Origin: Campylobacteraceae bacterium | GTDB taxonomy: Bacteria > Campylobacterota > Campylobacteria > Campylobacterales > Campylobacteraceae | Length of the DNA: 9,246 nt | Reading direction: 5' to 3' | Assembly (NCBI GenBank): GCA_031282125.1 | Contig: JAITEH010000040.1 | Coordinates: forward strand, 1-9,246 | Part shown: positions 1-6,251 of the stretch, in pieces | Position numbering within the stretch: the stretch's first letter is position 1 | Layout: every line of letters begins with the position of its first letter | Notes under the pieces: generated by a model | Databases searched by the model: none | The model's input: the letters and a program-made list of their open reading frames with translations, nothing else | What the model was told of the DNA's origin: nothing | Position numbers and translations under genes: made by a program

Positions 1-1391
1 CCCAGCTCTTCCGCATGGATTTTGAACATGGAAGCGTTGATGATATCAAATGTCATATTAACTAAAGATGGTTTCATAAGCAGCGTTTTTATGATGGAGA
101 GTTCCAGCATATCTTCAAAACCGCTGTTTACCGCATTTCTTACGGGTTTTTTTGTTCCTAAAGTGATGAAATTGGACCTGATATTCAGCAAAGACGAAAG
201 CAGACCAGTATAACTTTGCGCAAGGGTATTTGGCAGCGTGCGAAGATATGCCATCGCCTCTTCTAAGGCTTTTTGTTTTTCATGAGCGTTTTTGAGGTCG
301 TATTTTTTGCAGATATATTCAAGACAAAACTCCACGAATTCCTTTGGGGCGTTGTATATAGCGTTTAACTTCTCTATAATCCCTTTTTGTACCATGTCGG
401 CAGGATCCATATCGTCGCCGAATATCACTACGCCGCCCTCTATGCTGTGAGATGAGAGGAGTTTTGCAGCTTTAAACGCGGCTTCCATTCCCGCATGGTC
501 TCCGTCGTATGAAAGAATAACTTTAGGGTCAAGCTTTGTAATGAGCGGCAGATGCTCATTCGTAAGAGCAGTTCCTAAAGTAGCGACTGCTTCGTTAAAT
601 CCAGCCTGATGCAGCATGATAACGTCAAGATATCCTTCGCAGATGATGATTTTTTTGCTGCGCATTATAAATTCGCGTGCCAAATGATAGCCGTATAAAA
701 GTCTTGATTTGTTGAAGACTTTGGATTGCGGCGAATTGATATATTTTGAGGGGTGATTTGTGATGGTTCGTCCGCCAAATCCCGCTATTTTGCCGTTTGG
801 TGAATAGATAGGAAATGTGATGCGCTCGATAAATCTTGCGTATTCGCTTCCGTTTTCATTTATGCCGATGACGCCTGCTTCTATCGCCTCTTTTGATGTG
901 AAAAAACGCTGTTTTAAAAAGTTCAAAGTTACGTAAGATGAGGGCGCGTAGCCTATCTCAAATTTTTGTATGGAAGACTGCCCGATGCCTCTTTGGGTAA
1001 GATATGTGGATGCGCTGGGGGTTTTGTCAAGATTTTGCGTGAAGAAGAGATTTAGCTCTTCCAGTATCTTTTTGTCGGGTCTTTGAGCGCGGTTGTCTTT
1101 TGTATAAACAAGCGTGAAATTGCATATAGAGGCGGCTTTTTCTATCGCTTCGGGGTAAGTTAGCTTCTCGTACTCCATGATGAATTTTATCGCGTCTCCG
1201 CCCGCGCCGCATGCAAAACAGTGATATATCTGCTTTGACGGGCTTACATGCAGACTCGGCGTTGTATCGTTATGGAAAGGGCATACGGCTTTAAAATTTG
1301 CGCCGCTTCTTTTCAGTTCCAGATAACTGCCGATAATGTCCACTATGTCCATTCTCTGCTTGAGCGTTTCGATTGAGCTTTGTTCTATCAT
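1..1391 (-). CDS. dnaG: DNA primase DnaG (C-terminus cut by window edge)
   Basis: DNA primase makes the RNA primers for replication in the cytoplasm, working with the DnaB helicase. The frame from the ATG at 1391 is open for all 463 codons to the left edge, where it is truncated. The N-terminal CHC2 zinc-binding domain is visible as CPFH (C37, H40) and CFAC (C58, C61). The catalytic core follows, with FGGR motifs, the TOPRIM glutamate in EGYLDV (E252) and the metal-binding YDGDHAG (D296, D298). The last visible part, from about residue 430, should be the start of the helicase-binding domain, which is poorly conserved. No Shine-Dalgarno sequence precedes the ATG, but a TATAAT box lies 7 nt upstream, so the mRNA may be leaderless. 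The gene is divergent from the TPR-rnhA-rnc-aroC operon. Identification is firm; the missing end cannot be assessed. Confidence 0.96.
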   Translation of the reverse strand, partial: MIEQSSIETLKQRMDIVDIIGSYLELKRSGANFKAVCPFHNDTTPSLHVSPSKQIYHCFACGAGGDAIKFIMEYEKLTYPEAIEKAASICNFTLVYTKDNRAQRPDKKILEELNLFFTQNLDKTPSASTYLTQRGIGQSSIQKFEIGYAPSSYVTLNFLKQRFFTSKEAIEAGVIGINENGSEYARFIERITFPIYSPNGKIAGFGGRTITNHPSKYINSPQSKVFNKSRLLYGYHLAREFIMRSKKIIICEGYLDVIMLHQAGFNEAVATLGTALTNEHLPLITKLDPKVILSYDGDHAGMEAAFKAAKLLSSHSIEGGVVIFGDDMDPADMVQKGIIEKLNAIYNAPKEFVEFCLEYICKKYDLKNAHEKQKALEEAMAYLRTLPNTLAQSYTGLLSSLLNIRSNFITLGTKKPVRNAVNSGFEDMLELSIIKTLLMKPSLVNMTFDIINASMFKIHAEEL

Positions 1392-1398
1392 GAGGCAA

Positions 1399-1404
1399 AT
1401 TATA
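1399..1404 (-). promoter_or_regulatory. -10 box of dnaG promoter
   Basis: A perfect TATAAT on the minus strand ends 7 nt before the dnaG ATG at 1391, so transcription should begin at or within a base or two of the start codon. No good TTGACA -35 box is seen, which is normal for sigma-70 promoters in Campylobacterota. The inference of a leaderless mRNA rests only on this spacing and the missing ribosome binding site. Confidence 0.6.
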
Positions 1405-1426
1405 CTCACTCTTAGCTTGTCTTTGC

Positions 1427-1432
1427 TATAAT
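1427..1432 (+). promoter_or_regulatory. -10 box of the TPR-rnhA-rnc-aroC operon
   Basis: TATAAT preceded by TTTGC gives an extended -10 (TGnTATAAT) on the plus strand. The expected start of transcription is near 1439, leaving a leader of about 22 nt before the TTG at 1462. The box sits 22 bp from the divergent dnaG -10 box, so the two polymerase footprints would overlap. Confidence 0.6.
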
Positions 1433-1461
1433 TCAAGGACAGTTTACAAAAAAGGCAGCAT

Positions 1462-2481
1462 TTGGATACCCTTTTTTTAGAGTATAGAGACCCGATTTTT
1501 GGGGTTATTATATTTTTTGCGATTGTATTTATCATAGCTTTTTTGAATTATTGGTGGGGAATTTTCAAAAGCAAAGAGGAACGCCACAGCATAAGCCAAT
1601 TTATCAAGCGCTTTGAGGTTATGGCGGATGCGGACGAATACAAAAAACTCCTTGAAGAATTTAACATCTCAAGCGAAAGTCTGGGGCTTTTGGCATACTC
1701 TTACTCAAAAAGCGGCGAGTATGAAAAAGCTATCGGCATCTATCTCATCGCGCTAAAACGCGTGAAAAACAAAGAAGAGAAGCAGTATTTTTTATTTCAG
1801 CTTGGCAAAGTCTATTTTAAAGCAGGGTTTTTGAGACGCGCGGCAGACGTGTTTTTGGAGCTTTTAAAACTCTTTCCAAGACACAAAGAGGCGCTGAAAC
1901 TTTTGACTGTGATTTACGAACAGCTCAAAGAATATACAAAAGCGCTTGAAGTGATGGACTCTTTGGAAGAGCTTGACGTTGAGGTGGAGAGTGAGAAAAA
2001 TTTCGTCAAAGCTTTGCAGGTTTTGAACGACAGCCAAAAAACAAATCAAAACAGATACGAGACACTTTTGCAGCTCACAAAAAAAGAGCCGCTTATCGGG
2101 CGGATATTGTTTGAGTTTGCGAAAAAAGAGGGGCTTGATATCGATATGGATTTGGTCGATGCTAAGAGTATATTGGACTTGTTGTGGCAGAGCGATATTC
2201 GGTTTTTGAAGAACTCTTCGCAAATGCTTGCTAAAGCCGTATTGGCGGCAAAAGAGGGCTCTTCGGTACCGCAGGGCGCGCCGTTTGAACTCGAAGTGCT
2301 CTCAGCGCTCAAAAAGCAAGATTATACGAATGCAACCGTTGGATTCGAGTACGCATGTACTTGCTGCAAAAATGTTTTTCCCGTCCATTTTTACCGATGC
2401 CCATCATGCTATACGCTGAAAACTCCGCATATTTCGCTTCTGCTCATCAAAAAAGAAAATGAAGAGCATTATACTTTTTAG
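1462..2481 (+). CDS. LapB-like membrane-anchored TPR protein with C-terminal zinc ribbon
   Basis: The 339-residue protein starts with one membrane helix (about residues 11-32). Helical repeats of TPR type follow: clear ones near 72-102, 105-138 and 143-172, and a less regular helical stretch to about 285. It ends in a rubredoxin-like zinc ribbon with CxxC at 299-302, an extra Cys301, and CPSC at 313-316. This order of anchor, TPRs and short zinc ribbon is that of LapB (YciM), which in E. coli controls LpxC turnover by FtsH and so lipopolysaccharide synthesis; that role is inferred here from architecture only. It is slightly shorter than E. coli LapB. The start is TTG with AAAGG six nt upstream; no ATG fits the N-terminal helix. 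Its 3' end overlaps rnhA by 23 nt, so the two are probably translationally coupled. Other TPR functions remain possible. Confidence 0.8.
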   Translation: MDTLFLEYRDPIFGVIIFFAIVFIIAFLNYWWGIFKSKEERHSISQFIKRFEVMADADEYKKLLEEFNISSESLGLLAYSYSKSGEYEKAIGIYLIALKRVKNKEEKQYFLFQLGKVYFKAGFLRRAADVFLELLKLFPRHKEALKLLTVIYEQLKEYTKALEVMDSLEELDVEVESEKNFVKALQVLNDSQKTNQNRYETLLQLTKKEPLIGRILFEFAKKEGLDIDMDLVDAKSILDLLWQSDIRFLKNSSQMLAKAVLAAKEGSSVPQGAPFELEVLSALKKQDYTNATVGFEYACTCCKNVFPVHFYRCPSCYTLKTPHISLLLIKKENEEHYTF

Positions 2482-2896
2482 CGACGGCTCAAGCTTGGGA
2501 AATCCGGGCTTTGGCGGGTATTGCGCTATTTTGCGCTACAAAAACAGCGAAAAAATCATAAGCGGAGGAGACGAGGACACGACGAACAACCGCATGGAGC
2601 TTAAAGCTGTGATTGAGGGGATAAAGGCTTTGAAAGAGCCCTGTGAAATAGAGATAGTAAGCGACTCAAGCTATGTCACAAAAGGTATAGCACAGTGGCT
2701 TGAGAAGTGGATACTAAAAGATTTTGATAAGATAAAAAATCCCGATTTGTGGAGAGAGTACGTGTGCGTGGCCAAAAAACACAAGATAAAAACTACATGG
2801 ATTAAAGGGCATAACGGTCACGAAGAGAATGAAAAATGTGATAAAATAGCCAAAAATGAGGCTGAAAAAATACGAAAAAACAAAGGAGTAAAATGA
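2459..2896 (+). CDS. rnhA: Ribonuclease HI
   Basis: RNase HI cuts the RNA strand of RNA-DNA hybrids, removing R-loops and helping to clear replication primers. The 145-residue protein has the usual length and all expected active-site residues: D9 in FSDGS, E47 in NRMEL, D69 in VSDSSYV, H118 in the KGHNGH motif and D128 in NEKCDKIA. The GNPGFGGY loop after D9 is also typical. The ATG lies inside the end of the upstream TPR gene with only a weak purine-rich stretch before it, which suggests translational coupling. The stop overlaps the rnc start as ATGA. The C-terminus is a short lysine-rich tail. Confidence 0.96.
   Translation: MKSIILFSDGSSLGNPGFGGYCAILRYKNSEKIISGGDEDTTNNRMELKAVIEGIKALKEPCEIEIVSDSSYVTKGIAQWLEKWILKDFDKIKNPDLWREYVCVAKKHKIKTTWIKGHNGHEENEKCDKIAKNEAEKIRKNKGVK
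2884..2888 (+). promoter_or_regulatory. Ribosome binding site of rnc inside rnhA
   Basis: AGGAG lies within the last codons of rnhA, four nt before the rnc ATG at 2893. It supports that start and re-initiation across the ATGA overlap. Confidence 0.7.
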
Positions 2897-3576
2897 CAAA
2901 ACCTGCTAAAGAACTTGAAGAGCGTTTGGGTTATAAGTTTTGTAATAGAGAACTCATAACTCAAGCTCTTACGCACAAAAGCTGCCGTGCGCCGCACAAC
3001 AACGAGAGATTGGAGTTTTTGGGGGATGCCGTTTTGGACTTAATAGTCGGCGAATACTTATATATGAAGTTTCCAGAAAAATCCGAGGGCGAGCTTTCAA
3101 AACTGCGCGCATCGCTCGTAAACGAAAAGAGTTTCAAAAATATTGCTTTAGAGTTAGACCTCGGAAGCTACGTATTTATCTCAACGGCTGAGGAGAATAA
3201 CAACGGAAGAGATAAAATCTCGCTGCTGTCAAATACTTACGAAGCTCTCATGGGCGCTGTTTATCTTGACGGCGGAATCGAAAACGTAAGAGTGATAGTA
3301 ACCAAACTTTTGGAAAAAGTGTATCCGAAGATAGACATGCAGACGCTTTTTAAGGATTATAAAACGCTTCTGCAAGAGTTCACGCAGGCTTTTTACGGTG
3401 TTGCGCCCGAATATACGCTTATCAGTTCAACAGGACCAGACCATAAAAAAGAGTTTGAATTGGCTGTGGTTTTGAAAGGCAGGAGATTGGCGCAGGCATG
3501 CGGAAGCACAAAAAAAGAGGCTGAACAGCATGCCGCCGAAGCGGCGCTCAAGATATTGGAAAAGGAGAGGGATTGA
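2893..3576 (+). CDS. rnc: Ribonuclease III with Asn at a metal-ligand position
   Basis: RNase III cleaves double-stranded RNA, including the stems that release 16S and 23S rRNA precursors, and acts as a cytoplasmic dimer. The 227-residue protein has the family signature [15 protein letters not shown] with E38, E41 and D45 in the same numbering as E. coli. A double-stranded RNA-binding domain follows at about residues 155-223, ending in the [20 protein letters not shown] helix. E117 is present, but the residue three before it, normally a metal-binding Asp (D114 in E. coli), is Asn (codon AAT at 3232-3234) in the run [10 protein letters not shown]. Everything else looks intact, and there is no frameshift. 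The gene is embedded in the operon: ATGA overlap with rnhA upstream and TTGA overlap with aroC downstream. Confidence 0.95.
   Translation: MTKPAKELEERLGYKFCNRELITQALTHKSCRAPHNNERLEFLGDAVLDLIVGEYLYMKFPEKSEGELSKLRASLVNEKSFKNIALELDLGSYVFISTAEENNNGRDKISLLSNTYEALMGAVYLDGGIENVRVIVTKLLEKVYPKIDMQTLFKDYKTLLQEFTQAFYGVAPEYTLISSTGPDHKKEFELAVVLKGRRLAQACGSTKKEAEQHAAEAALKILEKERD
3561..3570 (+). promoter_or_regulatory. Ribosome binding site of aroC
   Basis: The purine run AAAGGAGAGG inside the end of rnc stands a few nt before the TTG at 3573. It supports TTG as the aroC start, since the protein read from there begins exactly where the chorismate synthase family begins. Confidence 0.75.
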
Positions 3577-4652
3577 ATCGATTCGGCACAAGATTTAGCG
3601 TAACGACATTCGGAGAGTCGCACGGACAAGCGATAGGCTGCGTTGTAGATGGCGTTCCTGCAGGACTTGAGATAGATGAAAGCTATATCCAAAACGAATT
3701 AGACAAAAGAAAGCCCGGAACAACAAAATTTGCCACGCAAAGAAAAGAGAGCGACAAAGTGCAGATTTTAAGCGGCGTATTTAATGGAGTAAGTACGGGC
3801 GCGCCGATAGCTTTGGCGATATTTAACGAAAATCAAAAATCAAACGATTATGAAAATATAAAATCCCTCTTTCGCCCCGCTCATGCGGATTTTACATATT
3901 TCAAAAAATACGGCATCAGGGATTATAGAGGCGGTGGCAGAAGCAGCGCAAGAGAGACGGCGGCAAGAGTCGCCGCAGGCGCAATCGCCAAAAAACTGCT
4001 TGAGAAATTCGGCATAAAAGTCAAAAGCGGAATATTCGCCATAGGCGGCGTTGAGGCTTTGGATGTGGATTTTGAATACGCGCCCATAAGCGAAATCTTT
4101 GCGCTTGACAAAACAAAAGAAGAGGCGCAAAAAGAGGCTGTTTTGAGGGCAAAGGAGGCTGGGGATTCTGTGGGCGGATGCGTATTTGTGAAGATATCTA
4201 ACGCTCCCTTTGGACTTGGAGAGCCTTTGTACGACAAGCTTGACGCTGCGCTTGGCGGCGCATTGATGGGTATCAACGGCGTTAAAGCGGTAGAGATAGG
4301 CGAGGGCGTAAACGCTTCAAAGCTAAGAGGCTCTCAAAATAACGACCAAATGGACGAAAAGGGTTTTTTGTCAAATCATGCAGGCGGGATATTGGGCGGC
4401 ATAAGTACGGGAATGGATATAGATTTGAAAATCCATTTCAAGCCGACTCCATCTATATTTATAGAACAGCAGACGCAAAACGAGCAGAATGAAAGCGTGA
4501 AATTCAGTCTCAAGGGCAGACACGACCCATGCATTGCCATACGAGGCAGCGTAGTCGCGAACGCTATGGCGTCTTTGGTAATCGCCGATATGCTGCTCTT
4601 AAACGCCGCATGCACGCTGGAAAATCTAAAAAAGATTTATAGCAAACAGTAA
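3573..4652 (+). CDS. aroC: Chorismate synthase
   Basis: Chorismate synthase converts 5-enolpyruvylshikimate-3-phosphate to chorismate, the last shikimate-pathway step before aromatic amino acids, folate and (in many bacteria) menaquinone; it needs reduced FMN. The 359-residue length is normal for the family. Visible signatures are FGESHG with His17 near the N-terminus, RPAHAD with His104, [11 protein letters not shown] at 119-129 and RHDPC at 316-320. His17 and His104 correspond to the two catalytic histidines known in the family. The start is TTG, overlapping the rnc stop in TTGA behind a strong ribosome binding site. Nothing unusual is seen in the catalytic motifs. It is part of the rnhA-rnc-aroC cluster and is followed after 9 nt by a membrane-protein gene. 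Confidence 0.97.
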   Translation: MNRFGTRFSVTTFGESHGQAIGCVVDGVPAGLEIDESYIQNELDKRKPGTTKFATQRKESDKVQILSGVFNGVSTGAPIALAIFNENQKSNDYENIKSLFRPAHADFTYFKKYGIRDYRGGGRSSARETAARVAAGAIAKKLLEKFGIKVKSGIFAIGGVEALDVDFEYAPISEIFALDKTKEEAQKEAVLRAKEAGDSVGGCVFVKISNAPFGLGEPLYDKLDAALGGALMGINGVKAVEIGEGVNASKLRGSQNNDQMDEKGFLSNHAGGILGGISTGMDIDLKIHFKPTPSIFIEQQTQNEQNESVKFSLKGRHDPCIAIRGSVVANAMASLVIADMLLLNAACTLENLKKIYSKQ

Positions 4653-4661
4653 GGGGAAATC

Positions 4662-5258
4662 ATGAGCGGTAGAATTTCATCAAGTAAGAAAGAGGCAAAA
4701 ATAGCTATATTCTTTATATGGAGCATGCTTATCACATTTCCTGCAATGATTGCTTTGGGCGAGTATATGGAAAATTCAATTGCAGCCGACGTTGACATGT
4801 TGTTCGTACTGCTTATATCGTTGGCTGTTTTAGCACTTGCATGCGTTTTATTAGCCTCAGTTGTAGTGTTTATAATATGGTTTTACAAAGCATACTCTAT
4901 TCTTGACGAAAAAACGCCCAATCTCAAATATAAAAAATCATTGGCGGTTTGGAGCTGGATAATACCTGTGGTAAATTTCTATCTTCCGTATCTGCTTCTT
5001 AAGGATATGTATAAAAATATCGCTATTTTGACGAACGACTCCGAAGTAGAGAAAAGCTTTAAAAAGCTGACTGCTCTTAATATATGGTGGGCGATTTATA
5101 TACTCGGATGGATTTTGGATATCGGATATTACGCGGCTATATATCCCGATAGTTCCATGGCGTTCAATATAATCACATATCTTTTGATAATTCCATCTGT
5201 TTGGCTTACGGTCAAAATCATTCGAGATTACTGCGAGCTGGAAGCTAAATTGGTCTGA
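4662..5258 (+). CDS. DUF4328-like multi-spanning membrane protein
   Basis: The 198-residue protein has five likely membrane segments at about residues 13-34, 46-76, 93-113, 140-160 and 166-186. The third contains the stretch WSWIIPVVNFYLPY followed by LLLKDMY, which resembles the conserved core of DUF4328 proteins (W-x-IP-x-VN-x-x-x-P then a charged turn). The biochemical role of that family is unknown, and I assign none. The ATG has AAGGGG five nt upstream, overlapping the aroC stop region, and the 9-nt gap suggests it is transcribed with aroC. The gene ends 3 bp from the convergent hemerythrin gene, and no clear terminator lies between them. The DUF assignment is from memory of the motif and is moderate. 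Confidence 0.72.
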   Translation: MSGRISSSKKEAKIAIFFIWSMLITFPAMIALGEYMENSIAADVDMLFVLLISLAVLALACVLLASVVVFIIWFYKAYSILDEKTPNLKYKKSLAVWSWIIPVVNFYLPYLLLKDMYKNIAILTNDSEVEKSFKKLTALNIWWAIYILGWILDIGYYAAIYPDSSMAFNIITYLLIIPSVWLTVKIIRDYCELEAKLV

Positions 5259-5261
5259 ATT

Positions 5262-5705
5262 CTATTTTTTGAAGAATTTCTCAAATAAGCCTGTTTTTTT
5301 ATTTTTCTTTTTGAGTAGATTTTGCACACACTCTTTATAAGCTTTGTCGTCATGCATTATATGCTGTGTGAGCCAAATCTGAAGTTCAGCCATGAGCTGA
5401 CCCGTTATATCTTGCCCTTCATTGAAAGCGATTTTGTATTTGCCTACATTTGATATAAAGGTTTCATGAATATTTTTATGGTGCATAAAATACGGATATT
5501 CAGCCTCCCTCATCAAATCTTCCTCAAAAGAAAAATGCGAAACGATATAGTCGGTTATATCCGAAAGCGTGTTTCTAACAATGTTTTTATCTTTTGATAT
5601 AAACGCTTCATGCAGTTCATTGATATATTGGACTATTTTTTTGTGTTGATTGTCTATATCCTCTATACCAATATCGTAAGATGAATCCCAACTCCAATAT
5701 GCCAT
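5262..5705 (-). CDS. Bacteriohemerythrin, single domain
   Basis: Hemerythrins bind O2 at a non-heme di-iron centre in the cytoplasm and may store, deliver or sense oxygen or protect oxygen-sensitive enzymes. All seven iron ligands are visible. Numbering from the ATG at 5705 they are H21 (NQHKK), H57 and E61 (HFSFE), H76 and H80 (HKNIH), H115 and D120 (HIMHDD). The N-terminal WSWDSSYDIGI is typical. I start at 5705 (147 residues) because GGAG lies six nt before it and family members usually begin just there; an ATG at 5717 or a TTG at 5720 would add four or five residues. After the domain comes a basic tail, KKKNKKTGLFEKFFKK, whose role is unknown. The gene is monocistronic as far as can be seen. 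Confidence 0.9.
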   Translation of the reverse strand: MAYWSWDSSYDIGIEDIDNQHKKIVQYINELHEAFISKDKNIVRNTLSDITDYIVSHFSFEEDLMREAEYPYFMHHKNIHETFISNVGKYKIAFNEGQDITGQLMAELQIWLTQHIMHDDKAYKECVQNLLKKKNKKTGLFEKFFKK

Positions 5706-5711
5706 TTTTTG

Positions 5712-5715
5712 CTCC
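5712..5715 (-). promoter_or_regulatory. Ribosome binding site deciding the hemerythrin start
   Basis: GGAG on the minus strand, six nt before the ATG at 5705, favours that codon. It overlaps the alternative upstream ATG at 5717, which itself lacks any purine-rich site. Confidence 0.55.
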
Positions 5716-5732
5716 ATCAAATTAAATCATGA

Positions 5733-5741
5733 AATATAGTA
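5733..5741 (-). promoter_or_regulatory. Possible -10 region of the hemerythrin gene
   Basis: The minus strand carries TACTAT (5736-5741) overlapping TATATT (5733-5738), about 30 nt upstream of the preferred start codon. Either could serve as a -10 box. No clear -35 box is present, and AT-rich sequence makes chance matches likely. Confidence 0.35.
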
Positions 5742-5800
5742 TCATTTTAATTTAAAAAACATAAAATTTAGAGACTTTATTTATATAATTTAAGTAAAAC

Positions 5801-5818
5801 ACAAGATATACATCTTGT
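5801..5818. repeat. Perfect inverted repeat ACAAGAT-N4-ATCTTGT
   Basis: Two 7-bp arms, ACAAGAT (5801-5807) and ATCTTGT (5812-5818), flank the four bases ATAC. The size and N4 centre suit a dimeric regulator of the Crp/Fnr type, placed about 75-80 bp upstream of the expected hemerythrin transcription start. It could equally be a small RNA hairpin; it has no U-run that would make it a good terminator. The regulator idea is inference. Confidence 0.45.
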
Positions 5819-5930
5819 CAAAAAAGATTAAAATTATAATATTTGTAAGAATATAAATACAGTTACAGCATCGTAATAATAGATAGAAATGAAATTATTA
5901 ACAGTAAAATATTTTTTGCGATAGATATGA

Positions 5931-5947
5931 AAATAAATGCTTTATTT
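5931..5947 (-). terminator. Weak AT-only hairpin downstream of the pet region
   Basis: AAATAAA and TTTATTT pair around a 3-nt loop about 30-45 nt after the stop of the small ORF at 5975. The stem has no GC pair, so it would be weak. It is listed only as the nearest hairpin that could end transcripts reading through 5975. Confidence 0.22.
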
Positions 5948-5974
5948 ATGCTTAAAATTTTAATAGATTAGTCA

Positions 5975-6205
5975 TCAAAAAATAGTTGTAACAATATGCC
6001 CTAACGCAACAATCAAAAGAAAAAAAGTGAGGATGAAAGCCGATAAAATATCCCTCTTTCTTCTTTTCTTGGCGTTGAAAAGAGCGCTGAATATCAGATA
6101 GATAGATGTGAAGATTATTGATATATACAGAAGGATTAGTATTTGTATCACTTTCAGCGTCAAAAGAGCAGTAAGAGTTATTATTAAGCGCAGTAAAATC
6201 AACAT
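5975..6205 (-). CDS. Small hydrophobic membrane protein downstream of petC, function unknown
   Basis: I do not recognise this 76-residue ORF. It is strongly hydrophobic: residues 2-43 could form one or two membrane helices, a very basic turn NAKKRRKRD follows at 44-52, and residues 53-75 form another helix. The basic turn would be expected on the cytoplasmic side. Codon use and GC are like the neighbours, and no other gene occupies this stretch. The ATG lacks a visible ribosome binding site and sits about 10 nt after a terminator-like hairpin that follows petC. Its expression therefore probably depends on read-through of the pet operon. It could be a small accessory subunit of the cytochrome complex, or unrelated; position is the only argument for the former. 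Confidence 0.55.
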   Translation of the reverse strand: MLILLRLIITLTALLTLKVIQILILLYISIIFTSIYLIFSALFNAKKRRKRDILSAFILTFFLLIVALGHIVTTIF

Positions 6206-6215
6206 GAATTTAAAA

Positions 6216-6250
6216 CTTTTGAGAGGGAGTTATCAAAACTCCCTCAAGAG
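6216..6250 (-). terminator. Hairpin after petC, probable (partial) terminator
   Basis: On the minus strand GAGGGAGTT (6245-6237) pairs perfectly with AACTCCCTC (6231-6223) around a 5-nt loop. The stem can be extended outward, with a 2-nt bulge and one mismatch, to 6250 and 6216. It begins just inside the petC stop region and is followed by TTTTAAATT, a short U-rich tract. It probably ends most petABC transcripts or protects their 3' ends. The opposite strand has no U-run after it. Confidence 0.55.
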
Positions 6251-6251
6251 A

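Larger units (their letters stand above)
5706..5974. other. AT-rich intergenic region with small inverted repeats
   Basis: This gap between the hemerythrin gene and the small ORF downstream of petC is very AT-rich and has no credible ORF. It holds the likely hemerythrin promoter near 5733-5741 and an 18-bp inverted repeat at 5801-5818. TATAAT boxes on the plus strand lie at 5784-5789 and 5835-5840. A TAATAAT/ATTATTA inverted repeat (5874-5880 and 5894-5900), an AAATAAA/TTTATTT hairpin (5931-5947) and a perfect TTAAAATTTTAA palindrome (5952-5963) also occur. The AT-only elements could arise by chance. No product is assigned. Confidence 0.7.

Noticed and set aside
22..213. Plus-strand 63-codon ORF at the left edge
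   Set aside because: It is antisense to the continuous dnaG frame, which is open for 463 codons with intact zinc and TOPRIM motifs.
1864..2312. Minus-strand ORFs of 119 and 88 codons opposite the TPR gene
   Set aside because: They overlap each other and the well-supported TPR/zinc-ribbon coding frame, with no motif or ribosome binding site.
3840..4276. Minus-strand ORFs of 96 and 117 codons opposite aroC
   Set aside because: Chorismate synthase motifs fix the plus-strand frame; the antisense frames are low-complexity reflections of it.
5258..5278. AATTCT/AGAATT inverted repeat as a bidirectional terminator
   Set aside because: A 6-bp stem with two GC pairs, a 9-nt loop that itself holds the T-run, and no T-run after the stem is too weak to call a terminator.
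5717..5720. Upstream ATG/TTG as the hemerythrin start
   Set aside because: No ribosome binding site precedes them, while GGAG is well placed before the ATG at 5705 and the family usually begins at that point.
5952..5963. TTAAAATTTTAA palindrome as an operator
   Set aside because: It is perfect but made only of A and T in a very AT-rich gap, just after a gene end, so chance is a sufficient explanation.
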